From: Flavobacterium sp. UBA6135
Lineage (GTDB): Bacteria > Bacteroidota > Bacteroidia > Flavobacteriales > Flavobacteriaceae
DNA: 55,529 nt
Direction of reading: 5' to 3'
Assembly: GCF_002428305.1 (NCBI RefSeq)
Contig: NZ_DIVJ01000004.1
Span: 1 to 55,529 of the forward strand
The first letter of the stretch is position 1. The number at the start of each line of letters is the position of its first letter. Under the pieces are notes generated by a model that worked only from the letters and a program-made list of their open reading frames with translations, was not told the DNA's origin and ran no database searches. Of the stretch, positions 42,653 to 50,911 are shown one piece after another. Position numbers and translations under genes: made by a program.

Positions 42653-44278
42653 ATGGATAATTACGCTCAATTTACGAAAACGATTTCGTTAGAGAAGTAT
42701 GGAATCAAAAATGTTCAAGAAATTATATACAATCCTTCGTATGAATTTCTGTATGAGGAAGAGTTAAAATCGTCATTAGTTGGATTTGAAAGAGGACAAC
42801 TAACAGAGCTTGGAGCAGTAAATGTAATGACAGGTGATTTTACAGGTCGTTCTCCCAAAGATAAATATATTGTTGAAGATGAGGTTACTCGTGATACAAT
42901 TTGGTGGACATCTGATAAAGCAGTAAATGACAACAAGCCAATTTCAACAACTACTTGGAATGCTTTAAAAGAAACAACGGTTAATCAATTGTCATCAAAA
43001 AAACTATATGTAATCGATGCTTTTTGTGGAGCAAATGAAGATACCCGATTAAAAGTTAGATTTATCATGGAAGTGGCTTGGCAAGCACATTTTGTAAAAA
43101 ATATGTTCATCCGACCAACAGAAGAAGAATTAGACAACTTTGGCGAGCCTGATTTTATTGTAATGAATGCTTCAAAAACATCATTCAAAGCTTACGAAGA
43201 GCACAATTTAAATTCTGAAGTTTATATTGCTTTTAACCTTACTGAGAAAATTCAGTTAATAGGCGGAACTTGGTATGGTGGAGAAATGAAAAAAGGTTTA
43301 TTCTCTATGATGAATTATTATTTACCACTTCAAGGAATTGCTTCCATGCATTGTTCTGCAAATAAAGGAAAAGATGGTGATGTTGCGGTGTTTTTCGGAT
43401 TATCCGGAACCGGTAAAACAACGTTGTCAACTGATCCCAAAAGAGAATTAATTGGAGATGACGAACACGGTTGGGATAATGATGGGGTCTTTAATTTTGA
43501 AGGCGGATGTTATGCCAAAACCATTGATTTAAGTGCAGTTAATGAACCGGATATTTTTGGAGCAATCAAAAAAGATGCTTTATTAGAGAATGTAACGGTG
43601 GATTCAAATGGTAAAATAGATTTCACAGACGGTTCAGTGACACAAAACACTCGTGTTTCTTATCCGATTTATCATATTGATAATATTGTAAAACCGGTTT
43701 CAAAAGCGGGTCATGCTACTAAAGTTATTTTCCTAACGGCCGATGCTTTTGGAGTGATGCCTCCGGTTTCTAAATTGACACCGGAACAAACAAAATATTA
43801 TTTCCTTTCCGGATTTACAGCAAAGTTAGCCGGAACTGAAAGAGGTGTAACCGAGCCACAACCTACTTTTTCAGCTTGTTTTGGAAAAGCGTTTTTATCA
43901 TTGCATCCAACCAAATACGGCCAAGAGTTGGTTAAAAAAATGGAAGAGCATAAGGCAACTGCCTACATGGTAAACACCGGTTGGAACGGAACAGGAAAAC
44001 GTATTTCAATTAAAGACACTAGAGCTATTATCGACGCTATTTTGGATGGTTCCATCGAAAAAGCGGAAACGAAACTAATTCCGGTATTTAATTTTGAAGT
44101 GCCAACTGCTTTGCATGATGTGAATTCGGATATTTTAGACCCAAGAGATACGTATGAGAATGCATCCGATTGGAATGAAAAAGCTACAAATTTAGCCGGA
44201 TTATTTATCAAAAACTTTGTGCAATATACAGATAATGAAGAAGGACAAAACTTAGTGAAGTCCGGACCTCAATTATAG
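42653..44278 (+). CDS. pckA: Phosphoenolpyruvate carboxykinase (ATP)
   Basis: A 541-residue enzyme that turns oxaloacetate and ATP into PEP and CO2, the entry to gluconeogenesis. Motifs: FTGRSPKDKYIVED near 60-75, the ATP-binding GLSGTGKTTLS near 248-258, the metal-binding IGDDEHGW near 267-274, and the C-terminal GWNGTGKR. The ATP-dependent family is clear from these and from length. The ATG at 42653 gives MDNYAQFTKTI. It is monocistronic between its own promoter and a bidirectional terminator. Confidence 0.97.
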   Translation: MDNYAQFTKTISLEKYGIKNVQEIIYNPSYEFLYEEELKSSLVGFERGQLTELGAVNVMTGDFTGRSPKDKYIVEDEVTRDTIWWTSDKAVNDNKPISTTTWNALKETTVNQLSSKKLYVIDAFCGANEDTRLKVRFIMEVAWQAHFVKNMFIRPTEEELDNFGEPDFIVMNASKTSFKAYEEHNLNSEVYIAFNLTEKIQLIGGTWYGGEMKKGLFSMMNYYLPLQGIASMHCSANKGKDGDVAVFFGLSGTGKTTLSTDPKRELIGDDEHGWDNDGVFNFEGGCYAKTIDLSAVNEPDIFGAIKKDALLENVTVDSNGKIDFTDGSVTQNTRVSYPIYHIDNIVKPVSKAGHATKVIFLTADAFGVMPPVSKLTPEQTKYYFLSGFTAKLAGTERGVTEPQPTFSACFGKAFLSLHPTKYGQELVKKMEEHKATAYMVNTGWNGTGKRISIKDTRAIIDAILDGSIEKAETKLIPVFNFEVPTALHDVNSDILDPRDTYENASDWNEKATNLAGLFIKNFVQYTDNEEGQNLVKSGPQL

Positions 44279-44301
44279 TTTTACACTAACTAACCAAAAC
44301 G

Positions 44302-44337
44302 AAAAGAGTCCCGCAATTTTGTGGGACTCTTTTTAAT
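44302..44337. terminator. Bidirectional terminator between pckA and hemD
   Basis: AAAAGAGTCCC and GGGACTCTTTT with further inner pairing around a short loop, A- and T-rich on both sides. It ends both convergent genes. Confidence 0.9.
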
Positions 44338-44353
44338 TGTATCTGTGTCAGGA

Positions 44354-45112
44354 TTATTTGTCCTTGTTTGTCTTTGCAATATATTTTTCCAATGCCATTG
44401 TCATTGAAGGAGCTTCAGGAGAAGGAGCCATGATGTCGACACGCAAACCGTGTTCTAAGGCTTCTTTCTGCGTGGTACTTCCAAAAACTGCAATTCTCGT
44501 TTCGTTTTGTTTGAAATCCGGGAAGTTTTTAAATAAGGATTTAATTCCTGTGGGACTGAAAAAAGCCAAAACGTCATAATAAACATCAGCTAAATCAGTT
44601 AAATCACTCATTACGGTTCTATAAAAAATACCTTGTATCCAATTTACTTTCAAACCGTCTAAAGTTTGAGGGACATCAAAGTTTAATTGATCAGAAGCCG
44701 GCAACAAAAACTTTTCTTCCTTATATTTTTTTATTAATGGGGATAAATCAACGAAGTCTTTTTGACCGACATAAATTTTTCTTTTTCTGTAGATAACATA
44801 TTTCTGTAGATAAAAAGCTACTGCTTCCGACTGGCAAAAATATTTTAAATCTTCGGGAACCTTGTATCTCATTTCTTCAGCTACTCTAAAAAAATGATCT
44901 ACAGCATTTTTGCTCGTTAAGATAATGGCCGTAAAATTAGTAAGGTCAATTTTTTGAGCACGAATCTCCTTTACAGGAACCCCCTCAACGTGTATAAATG
45001 GTCTAAAATCAATTTTCACTTTATGCTTTTGAATAAGCTCAAAGTAAGGTGAATTTTCTACTTTTGGTTCTGGTTGTGACACCAAAATTGTTTTCACTTT
45101 CATAGTTGACAT
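44354..45112 (-). CDS. hemD: Uroporphyrinogen-III synthase
   Basis: A 252-residue protein with the two-lobed HemD pattern: FTAIILTSKNAVDHFF near 54-69, the second lobe with LLPASDQ near 136 and the C-terminal DVLAFFSPTGIKSLF near 185-199 followed by IAVFGSTTQKEALEHG. HemD closes the tetrapyrrole ring on the heme route. The family diverges strongly, but the two serine-rich motifs and order fit. It is 11 bases downstream of the DUF4271 gene and clearly in one operon with it; other hem genes are not in the window. Confidence 0.9.
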   Translation of the reverse strand: MSTMKVKTILVSQPEPKVENSPYFELIQKHKVKIDFRPFIHVEGVPVKEIRAQKIDLTNFTAIILTSKNAVDHFFRVAEEMRYKVPEDLKYFCQSEAVAFYLQKYVIYRKRKIYVGQKDFVDLSPLIKKYKEEKFLLPASDQLNFDVPQTLDGLKVNWIQGIFYRTVMSDLTDLADVYYDVLAFFSPTGIKSLFKNFPDFKQNETRIAVFGSTTQKEALEHGLRVDIMAPSPEAPSMTMALEKYIAKTNKDK

Positions 45113-45123
45113 TTTGTAATACT

Positions 45124-45789
45124 CTAGGTTTTGGTAAACCAGTAATATATGAAATAATAAGGGGCTATTTCAAGGGCACAAAGATATAAAATAAAATAAA
45201 ATATCTTACTAATTAATAAGGATTGATAAGCTTTAAGTGTTTTGATGTATGTTATGATATTGATTGTCAATATTATAAACATTAAAATGTATATAAAAAT
45301 ACCCGAAGAAACCTCATTATAAAACAATATTGCTGCTATTGGAAGTGCCAATAGCCCGATTAGTCCTCTGTAATTCAATTTATAGAGGTTAAAATTTTCT
45401 GAAAATTCTTCAATAGAGAAAGACGTTGCAATGATTTTTTCTATTAAGTATTTTGATAAGATGAAAACACTAAACAACGTAAATAGTTGTATGAATTTAA
45501 TACCATCTGTTTTTTCAACGATACCAAAATAGCTCAAAACAATTTGAGTAATAAAAGTTAAGGAAATCAATTGAATTATAAATAAAGAAACAGTAAACCA
45601 GTTCAATAGATTGGTGCTGTCTTTATAAATTTTCAAATATTTATCATTGAAAAATAGTCGTAAAAATTCATAAAATCGAGTTTCAAAAAAAGTTTTTATG
45701 ATTGTGATTAGCACCAGACAAAGGACAAATAAAATAGTTGCCCAGTCATTAGAAGCGGTTTCTCTAAAATTATATAAAAGTTCCATCAT
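45124..45789 (-). CDS. DUF4271 membrane protein
   Basis: A 221-residue protein with about six transmembrane segments, matching DUF4271, and a conserved-looking YKLNYRGLIGLLALPIA stretch near 140. The frame opens at TTG 45798, but that codon lies in the -7 box TACCTTTG (45803-45796). The start is ATG 45789 or the adjacent ATG 45786, only 6-9 bases after the box, so the transcript is nearly leaderless. Pairing with hemD hints at a link to heme or envelope function, but nothing in the sequence proves it. Confidence 0.85.
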   Translation of the reverse strand: MMELLYNFRETASNDWATILFVLCLVLITIIKTFFETRFYEFLRLFFNDKYLKIYKDSTNLLNWFTVSLFIIQLISLTFITQIVLSYFGIVEKTDGIKFIQLFTLFSVFILSKYLIEKIIATSFSIEEFSENFNLYKLNYRGLIGLLALPIAAILFYNEVSSGIFIYILMFIILTINIITYIKTLKAYQSLLISKIFYFILYLCALEIAPYYFIYYWFTKT

Positions 45790-45795
45790 AAAGTG

Positions 45796-45803
45796 CAAAG
45801 GTA
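45796..45803 (-). promoter_or_regulatory. -7 promoter box of DUF4271-hemD
   Basis: TACCTTTG on the minus strand, ending 6 bases before the ATG at 45789. Confidence 0.6.
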
Positions 45804-45873
45804 TATAATTTTTGTGGCTATAAACAGCTCTTTTAATTATAAAAAAATTATGAAAATACTGCCATAAAAAAGC

Positions 45874-45881
45874 TATTTTTG
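45874..45881 (+). promoter_or_regulatory. -7 promoter box of the glycosyltransferase-pyrC operon
   Basis: TATTTTTG, 19 bases before the ATG at 45901. It faces the divergent DUF4271 promoter across 70 bases. Confidence 0.5.
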
Positions 45882-45900
45882 TTCCGTATTATTGGTGCTT

Positions 45901-46626
45901 ATGAATCATGGGTTAGTTATTATTCCAACGTATAACGAAATAGAAAACGTTGAAAACATTATTCGTGCTGTTTTTTCTTTGAAGAAACAGTTTCATGTTT
46001 TAATTGTTGACGATAATTCTCCTGATAAAACACATGAAAAAGTAAAGCAACTTCAAAGTGAATTTCCTGAAAAATTATTTTTGGAAGTTCGAATGAAAAA
46101 AGCAGGTTTAGGCACTGCATATGTTCATGGTTTTAAATGGGCACTAAAGCACAATTATGACTATATTTTTGAGATGGACGCCGATTTTTCTCATAATCCA
46201 ATCGATTTAGAACGTCTTCATGAAACGTGTTCATCAGGTGAAGCTGACATGGTAATCGGTTCTCGATATGTGAAAGGTGTAAATGTGGTGAATTGGCCGT
46301 TAAGCAGAGTTTTACTTTCCTATTTTGCCTCAATTTATGTAAAAATTATAACCGGAATGAAAATTCATGATGCAACTGCCGGTTTTATATGTTACAATAG
46401 AAAAGTATTAGAAACTTTAAAACTCAATAAAATTAAGTTTGTTGGTTATGCATTTCAAATAGAAATGAAATACAGAGCTTTTTCCAGAGGATTTAAAATT
46501 GTTGAGATTCCAATTATTTTTACAGATAGAACAAAAGGGGTTTCAAAAATGAGTAATGCAATTATAAAGGAAGCTGTTTTTGGTGTAATATCTTTGCGAA
46601 TTCGAAAACTGTTTAATTGTTTATAA
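45901..46626 (+). CDS. Polyprenol-phosphate mannosyltransferase-like GT2 enzyme
   Basis: A 241-residue GT-A-fold glycosyltransferase. It has IIPTYNEIENVENIIRAV at the N-terminus, VDDNSPDKTHEKV, KKAGLGTAYVHGFKWAL, the metal-binding MDADFSHNP and GSRYVKG. This matches the short soluble class of dolichyl/polyprenyl-phosphate mannose synthase (DPM1 catalytic unit) without the C-terminal membrane domain. It would load mannose on a lipid carrier for envelope glycans or protein O-glycosylation, possibly feeding GT-C enzymes such as the DUF2723 protein; that link is inference. A TTG three codons earlier is a less likely start. Confidence 0.9.
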   Translation: MNHGLVIIPTYNEIENVENIIRAVFSLKKQFHVLIVDDNSPDKTHEKVKQLQSEFPEKLFLEVRMKKAGLGTAYVHGFKWALKHNYDYIFEMDADFSHNPIDLERLHETCSSGEADMVIGSRYVKGVNVVNWPLSRVLLSYFASIYVKIITGMKIHDATAGFICYNRKVLETLKLNKIKFVGYAFQIEMKYRAFSRGFKIVEIPIIFTDRTKGVSKMSNAIIKEAVFGVISLRIRKLFNCL

Positions 46627-46636
46627 AAAATATAAA

Positions 46637-47977
46637 ATGGCAACTACACTTATAAAAAATGCTAAGATAGTATCAGAGGATAAAATTTTTGAGGGAGATG
46701 TCTTGATAGAAGGTGAAATCATTTCACAAATTGCCAAAAATATAAGTGGATCTCATGATGCAAAGATTATTGATGCGGAAGGACATTATTTAATTCCCGG
46801 AGCCATCGATGATCAAGTTCATTTTAGAGAACCCGGTTTGACGCACAAAGGAACAATTTTTACTGAAAGTAAAGCTGCTATTGCCGGGGGTATTACTTCT
46901 TTCATCGAACAGCCTAACACTGTTCCCAATGCTGTAACTCAAGAATTATTAGAAGAGAAATATGTGATTGCATCACAAACTTCTCATGCTAATTATTCGT
47001 TTATGATGGGCGGTACTAACAATAATTTAGAAGAAGTCTTGAAAACCAATCCCAAAACTGTTGCCGGCATAAAATTGTTTTTAGGTTCGTCAACCGGGAA
47101 TATGTTGGTGGACAACCCCAAAATTATCGAATCTATTTTCTCAAGTACCGAATTGCTCATTGCGGTTCACTGTGAAGATGAAACAACTATACAAAATAAC
47201 TTAGCAAACTACAAAGAGCGTTATGGGGATGCAATTCCAGTAACGGATCATCATTTGATACGAAGTGCTGAAGCATGTTATTTATCATCATCAAAAGCAA
47301 TTGAGTTGGCCAAAAAAACGGGAGCTCGACTCCATGTTTTTCATTTGTCAACAGCAAAAGAAATGGAACTTTTTACCAATAAAATTCCGTTAGAAGAAAA
47401 ACGTATTACAGCCGAAGTTTGCATTCACCATTTGTGGTTTACCAATGCAGATTATGAAACCAAAGGAAATTTTATCAAATGGAATCCAGCCGTAAAAACA
47501 GAGGAAGACAGAACCGCTTTATGGGAGGCCTTAATGGATGATAGAATTGATGTCATTGCAACCGATCATGCACCTCATACTCTTGAAGAAAAAAGCAAAA
47601 GTTATCTGGAAGCACCTTCTGGCGGGCCTTTAGTGCAACATGCCGTTGTTGCTATGTTTGAGTTTTATCATCAAGGAAAAATTCCAATTGAAAAAATTGT
47701 AGAAAAAATGTGTCACAACCCAGCAAGAATTTTCAACATAGACAGACGAGGTTTTATAAAAGAAGGTTATTTTGCTGATTTGGTTTTGGTCAATCCATCA
47801 AATCCTTGGCACGTGACTAAAGAATCACTTTTATATAAATGTGGTTGGTCTCCTTTTGAAGGAACTACTTTTAAATCACAAATTAGCCATACTTTTGTGA
47901 ATGGTAAGTTGGTTTATGAATATGGACAGGTAAATGATAAATTGCTAGCCGGAAAAAGATTGTTATTTAATAGATAA
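46637..47977 (+). CDS. pyrC: Dihydroorotase
   Basis: A 446-residue amidohydrolase catalysing ring closure of carbamoyl aspartate in pyrimidine synthesis. The metal-binding DQVHFREPG is near 58-66, preceded by the typical YLIPGAID; a late ATDHAPHT near 307 gives the catalytic aspartate. The ligand set fits a type I dihydroorotase rather than hydantoinase, though related dihydropyrimidinases cannot be fully excluded. It follows the glycosyltransferase by ten bases and is 27 bases ahead of the DUF4296 lipoprotein. pyrH is 18 kb away. Confidence 0.94.
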   Translation: MATTLIKNAKIVSEDKIFEGDVLIEGEIISQIAKNISGSHDAKIIDAEGHYLIPGAIDDQVHFREPGLTHKGTIFTESKAAIAGGITSFIEQPNTVPNAVTQELLEEKYVIASQTSHANYSFMMGGTNNNLEEVLKTNPKTVAGIKLFLGSSTGNMLVDNPKIIESIFSSTELLIAVHCEDETTIQNNLANYKERYGDAIPVTDHHLIRSAEACYLSSSKAIELAKKTGARLHVFHLSTAKEMELFTNKIPLEEKRITAEVCIHHLWFTNADYETKGNFIKWNPAVKTEEDRTALWEALMDDRIDVIATDHAPHTLEEKSKSYLEAPSGGPLVQHAVVAMFEFYHQGKIPIEKIVEKMCHNPARIFNIDRRGFIKEGYFADLVLVNPSNPWHVTKESLLYKCGWSPFEGTTFKSQISHTFVNGKLVYEYGQVNDKLLAGKRLLFNR

Positions 47978-48004
47978 GAGTTTCAAATACTACATGCGTA
48001 TTTT

Positions 48005-48436
48005 ATGAAAAAAATCATGTCACTCATAGTTTGTGTTTTGTTTTTATCAAGTTGTAAAGACGAAATAGAAAGACCTGAGAAACTCTTTTCTAAAGAGCAA
48101 ATGGTTGATATGATTTATGATTTAACCATTTTGGAAGCTATTAAAAATAACAATCCGTCTTTCTTGGAAGATAAAAACATAGATCCATATACTTATATAT
48201 ATGTAAAATACGATATTGATAGTTTGGAGTTTGTTCAAAATAACAAATATTATGCTTCAGATGTTAAAGAATATGGAAAAATCTATGAGAAAGTATTAAG
48301 TAGAATAGAACAGAATAAATCAGAAGTAGACACATTATTAAAAAAAGAAAGTAAAAAATCTGCTTTACAACCTATCTCTAGAGATTCAATTCTGAATATT
48401 AAGAAGAAAGTACTCAAGAAACTCGATGGTGAATAG
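48005..48436 (+). CDS. DUF4296 lipoprotein
   Basis: A 143-residue lipoprotein: the signal sequence ends VLFLSSC, with Cys17 as the lipidation site followed by KDE, a +2 position without the Asp retention rule known from E. coli, so the final membrane is unclear. The rest is helical and charged, matching DUF4296 with the DMIYDLTILEAIK block. It is last in the glycosyltransferase-pyrC operon and overlaps the convergent epimerase gene by 23 bases. Confidence 0.85.
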   Translation: MKKIMSLIVCVLFLSSCKDEIERPEKLFSKEQMVDMIYDLTILEAIKNNNPSFLEDKNIDPYTYIYVKYDIDSLEFVQNNKYYASDVKEYGKIYEKVLSRIEQNKSEVDTLLKKESKKSALQPISRDSILNIKKKVLKKLDGE

Positions 48437-49427
48437 CATATTTTGAAGCTAATGATTTGCAATACGCTTTTATTGGAATAAAATCATGTGATAGAGCTTC
48501 ATTAATTTTCTTGTTAGAGTAGATGGATTTATTATGCAGCGAAATGGCCAAATCTTTTGTTATCACGAATTTTTTTATTCCCAATAAGCCCAATAAAAAA
48601 GAAAATCGCCAAGCAATTTGTGTTACCATAGAGCCAACTTTTATAGTAGGTTTGTTTTTATTCATCCCTTCTGCAATCCAATCCAGTAGCATTTTATAGG
48701 TTATATTCTCGGATACCAAAGCAAATCTTTCGTTTTGAATTTCACTTTTCATGAGCAAAAATAATAGTGCAACAACATCTTCTACAGCAATAAAACCGGA
48801 AGTACCATCGGTATAAAATCGATTTCCTTTTGCAACAGATTTGAATATTTTGCCACTACCGACCTCCCAAAAACCACTTCCTAAAATTACCCCCGGATTT
48901 ACAATTATGGTTTTTAATCCCTCTTGTTGTGCTCTGAAAACTTCCATTTCTGCACCATATTTTGAAATGGAATAATCGCTATGGTGTTTTTCCGGATTCC
49001 ATTCGCAGTTTTCATCAATTTCATAACTGCCATTTATTGGGTCACCTAAAGCCGCAATAGAACTCACATGGCAAAACTTTTCAACGCCAAAATGTAAAGC
49101 ACAATTAACCATATTTGAAGTACCTTCAATGTTTGTTTTTCTAAGTAATTCTTCATCTTTACTATTGAAGGAAATTAGAGCTGCACAATGATATACATAT
49201 TTTATGTCTTTGAAAGCAACCTCTAACGAAGGAATGTTAGTTATGTCACCTTGAATCCAATCTATTTCATCAAACCTTTCTAAACTGTCTGATTCTTTAA
49301 AAAAAGCGATTGTTTTTTGAATACTCTTTTCGTTGCGATACAAAGCCCGAACTTTTTCACCCTTTTGAAGTAAATGAAGTAATAAATGAGCACCCACTAA
49401 GCCGGTTCCGCCTGTAACTAAATTCAT
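48414..49427 (-). CDS. NAD(P)-dependent epimerase/dehydratase family protein
   Basis: A 337-residue extended short-chain dehydrogenase. The nucleotide-binding TGGTGLVGAHL is at the N-terminus and the active-site YSISKYGAE supplies Tyr and Lys near 153-157; the substrate half contains NPGVILGSGFW. It resembles dihydroflavonol-4-reductase- and UDP-sugar epimerase-type proteins, but the substrate cannot be named. The last 23 bases overlap the convergent DUF4296 gene. No close relatives of one pathway are adjacent. Confidence 0.9.
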   Translation of the reverse strand: MNLVTGGTGLVGAHLLLHLLQKGEKVRALYRNEKSIQKTIAFFKESDSLERFDEIDWIQGDITNIPSLEVAFKDIKYVYHCAALISFNSKDEELLRKTNIEGTSNMVNCALHFGVEKFCHVSSIAALGDPINGSYEIDENCEWNPEKHHSDYSISKYGAEMEVFRAQQEGLKTIIVNPGVILGSGFWEVGSGKIFKSVAKGNRFYTDGTSGFIAVEDVVALLFLLMKSEIQNERFALVSENITYKMLLDWIAEGMNKNKPTIKVGSMVTQIAWRFSFLLGLLGIKKFVITKDLAISLHNKSIYSNKKINEALSHDFIPIKAYCKSLASKYAIHHRVS

Positions 49428-49480
49428 AAAAACAAAGATAAATGTTTCTGTACTACATTTTCAAATTATCGAATTAAAAC

Positions 49481-49488
49481 TATCTTTG
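49481..49488 (+). promoter_or_regulatory. -7 promoter box of tyrS
   Basis: TATCTTTG, leaving a leader of about 72 bases before the ATG at 49567, longer than usual in this window. Confidence 0.55.
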
Positions 49489-49566
49489 CCAAAATTATTT
49501 TTTTGATGAAATCGCCAATATAATAACTGATTACATCGGATCTTTAAAAATCAATAAAATCCACAC

Positions 49567-50874
49567 ATGAAAAATTTAGTAGAAGAATTACGTTGGAGAG
49601 GATTGTTTCACGACATGATGCCGGGAACTGAAGAGCAATTGCTAAAAGAAGCTACGACAGCCTATATCGGATTTGACCCAACTGCCGACTCGTTGCACAT
49701 TGGAAGCATGGTGCAAATCATCTTGTTGGTTCATCTTAAAAACTTTGGGCACAAACCAATTGCATTAGTTGGCGGAGCTACAGGAATGATTGGTGATCCT
49801 TCCGGCAAATCAGATGAGAGAAACTTGTTGGACGAAGCAACTTTAAATAAAAATGTAGAAGGAATAAAAGCAGTTTTATCTCGCTTTTTAGATTTTAATG
49901 CAACGGATCCCAATGCTCCAATTATGGTGAATAATTATGATTGGATGAAAGATTTCTCATTTATCGATTTTGCTCGCGATGTGGGGAAACGAATCACGGT
50001 GAATTACATGATGTCGAAAGATTCGGTCAAGAAAAGATTTTCAGGGGATGGTGAAGGAATGTCATTCACGGAATTCACGTATCAATTAATTCAAGGTTAC
50101 GATTTTTATCATTTACACAAACATTACAACTGTTTACTACAAATGGGCGGTTCCGATCAATGGGGAAATATCACTACGGGAACAGAATTAGTTCGTAGAT
50201 TAAACGTAAACACCGAAGACGAAGGAGCAAAAGCTTTTGCGTTAACCACACCATTAATCACCAAAGCGGATGGTTCTAAATTCGGAAAATCGGAAGGTGG
50301 AAATGTTTGGTTAACAGCCGATAAAACATCGCCGTATAAATTCTACCAATTTTGGTTTAATTCATCGGATGAAGATGCTGAAAAATATATTAAAATATTT
50401 ACCTTTTTAGATAAAGCAACGATAGAGGATTTGATTGAAAAGCACAGACAAGAACCGCATTTGCGTTTGTTACAAAAGAAATTAGCCGAAGAAATTACAG
50501 TTTTTGTACATTCAAAAGAAGAGTATGAAAAAGCAGTAAAAGCATCAAATATTTTGTTTGGAAATTCAACTTCGGATGATTTAAAACAATTGGATTCGCA
50601 AACTTTTTTAGATGTTTTTGACGGAATTACACAAGCTGAAATTTCAAAAACAGATTTAGAAAACGGAATTACCATTGTGGATGCGTTAGCCGGAAAATCA
50701 GGGTTTTTATCCTCTAATAGTGAAGCAAGAAGAGCCTTAAAAGAAAATTCGATTTCGGTGAATCGTGAAAAAGTAACAGAAGAATTCTCGCTTTCAACCA
50801 ACGATTTAATCAACAATGAATTCGTTTTATTGCAACGCGGAAAGAAAACCTATTTTATTTTGAGAGCAGTTTAA
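49567..50874 (+). CDS. tyrS: Tyrosyl-tRNA synthetase
   Basis: A 435-residue class I enzyme. HIGS at 44-47 is the HIGH motif and KFGKS at 237-241 the KMSKS loop; GGSDQWGNITTG near 193-204 belongs to the tyrosine-binding domain. The C-terminal S4-like RNA-binding domain spans about 350-435 (SEARRALKENSISVNREKV). It has a standalone promoter and ends in front of a short-word repeat. Cytoplasmic. Confidence 0.98.
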   Translation: MKNLVEELRWRGLFHDMMPGTEEQLLKEATTAYIGFDPTADSLHIGSMVQIILLVHLKNFGHKPIALVGGATGMIGDPSGKSDERNLLDEATLNKNVEGIKAVLSRFLDFNATDPNAPIMVNNYDWMKDFSFIDFARDVGKRITVNYMMSKDSVKKRFSGDGEGMSFTEFTYQLIQGYDFYHLHKHYNCLLQMGGSDQWGNITTGTELVRRLNVNTEDEGAKAFALTTPLITKADGSKFGKSEGGNVWLTADKTSPYKFYQFWFNSSDEDAEKYIKIFTFLDKATIEDLIEKHRQEPHLRLLQKKLAEEITVFVHSKEEYEKAVKASNILFGNSTSDDLKQLDSQTFLDVFDGITQAEISKTDLENGITIVDALAGKSGFLSSNSEARRALKENSISVNREKVTEEFSLSTNDLINNEFVLLQRGKKTYFILRAV

Positions 50875-50911
50875 ACCCGTAACTCGTAACTTTCATACTC
50901 GTAACGGTTAA
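50871..50911. repeat. Repeat word CCCGTAACTCGTAACTTTC between tyrS and the LuxE-like gene
   Basis: The word CGTAAC occurs three times (50877, 50884 and 50900 regions) in a 41-base spacer between convergent genes. A related CCCGCAACCCGTAACTT sits near 39427-39443. Confidence 0.55.

Noticed and set aside
49506..49523. Leader peptide MKSPI in the tyrS leader
   Set aside because: A five-codon frame is expected by chance in AT-rich DNA. It has no tyrosine codons and no terminator or antiterminator pair follows, and no T-box motif is present.
50343..50816. Long open frame antisense to tyrS
   Set aside because: Shadow of the tyrS coding sequence; the Ser/Phe/Lys-rich product has no recognisable fold.
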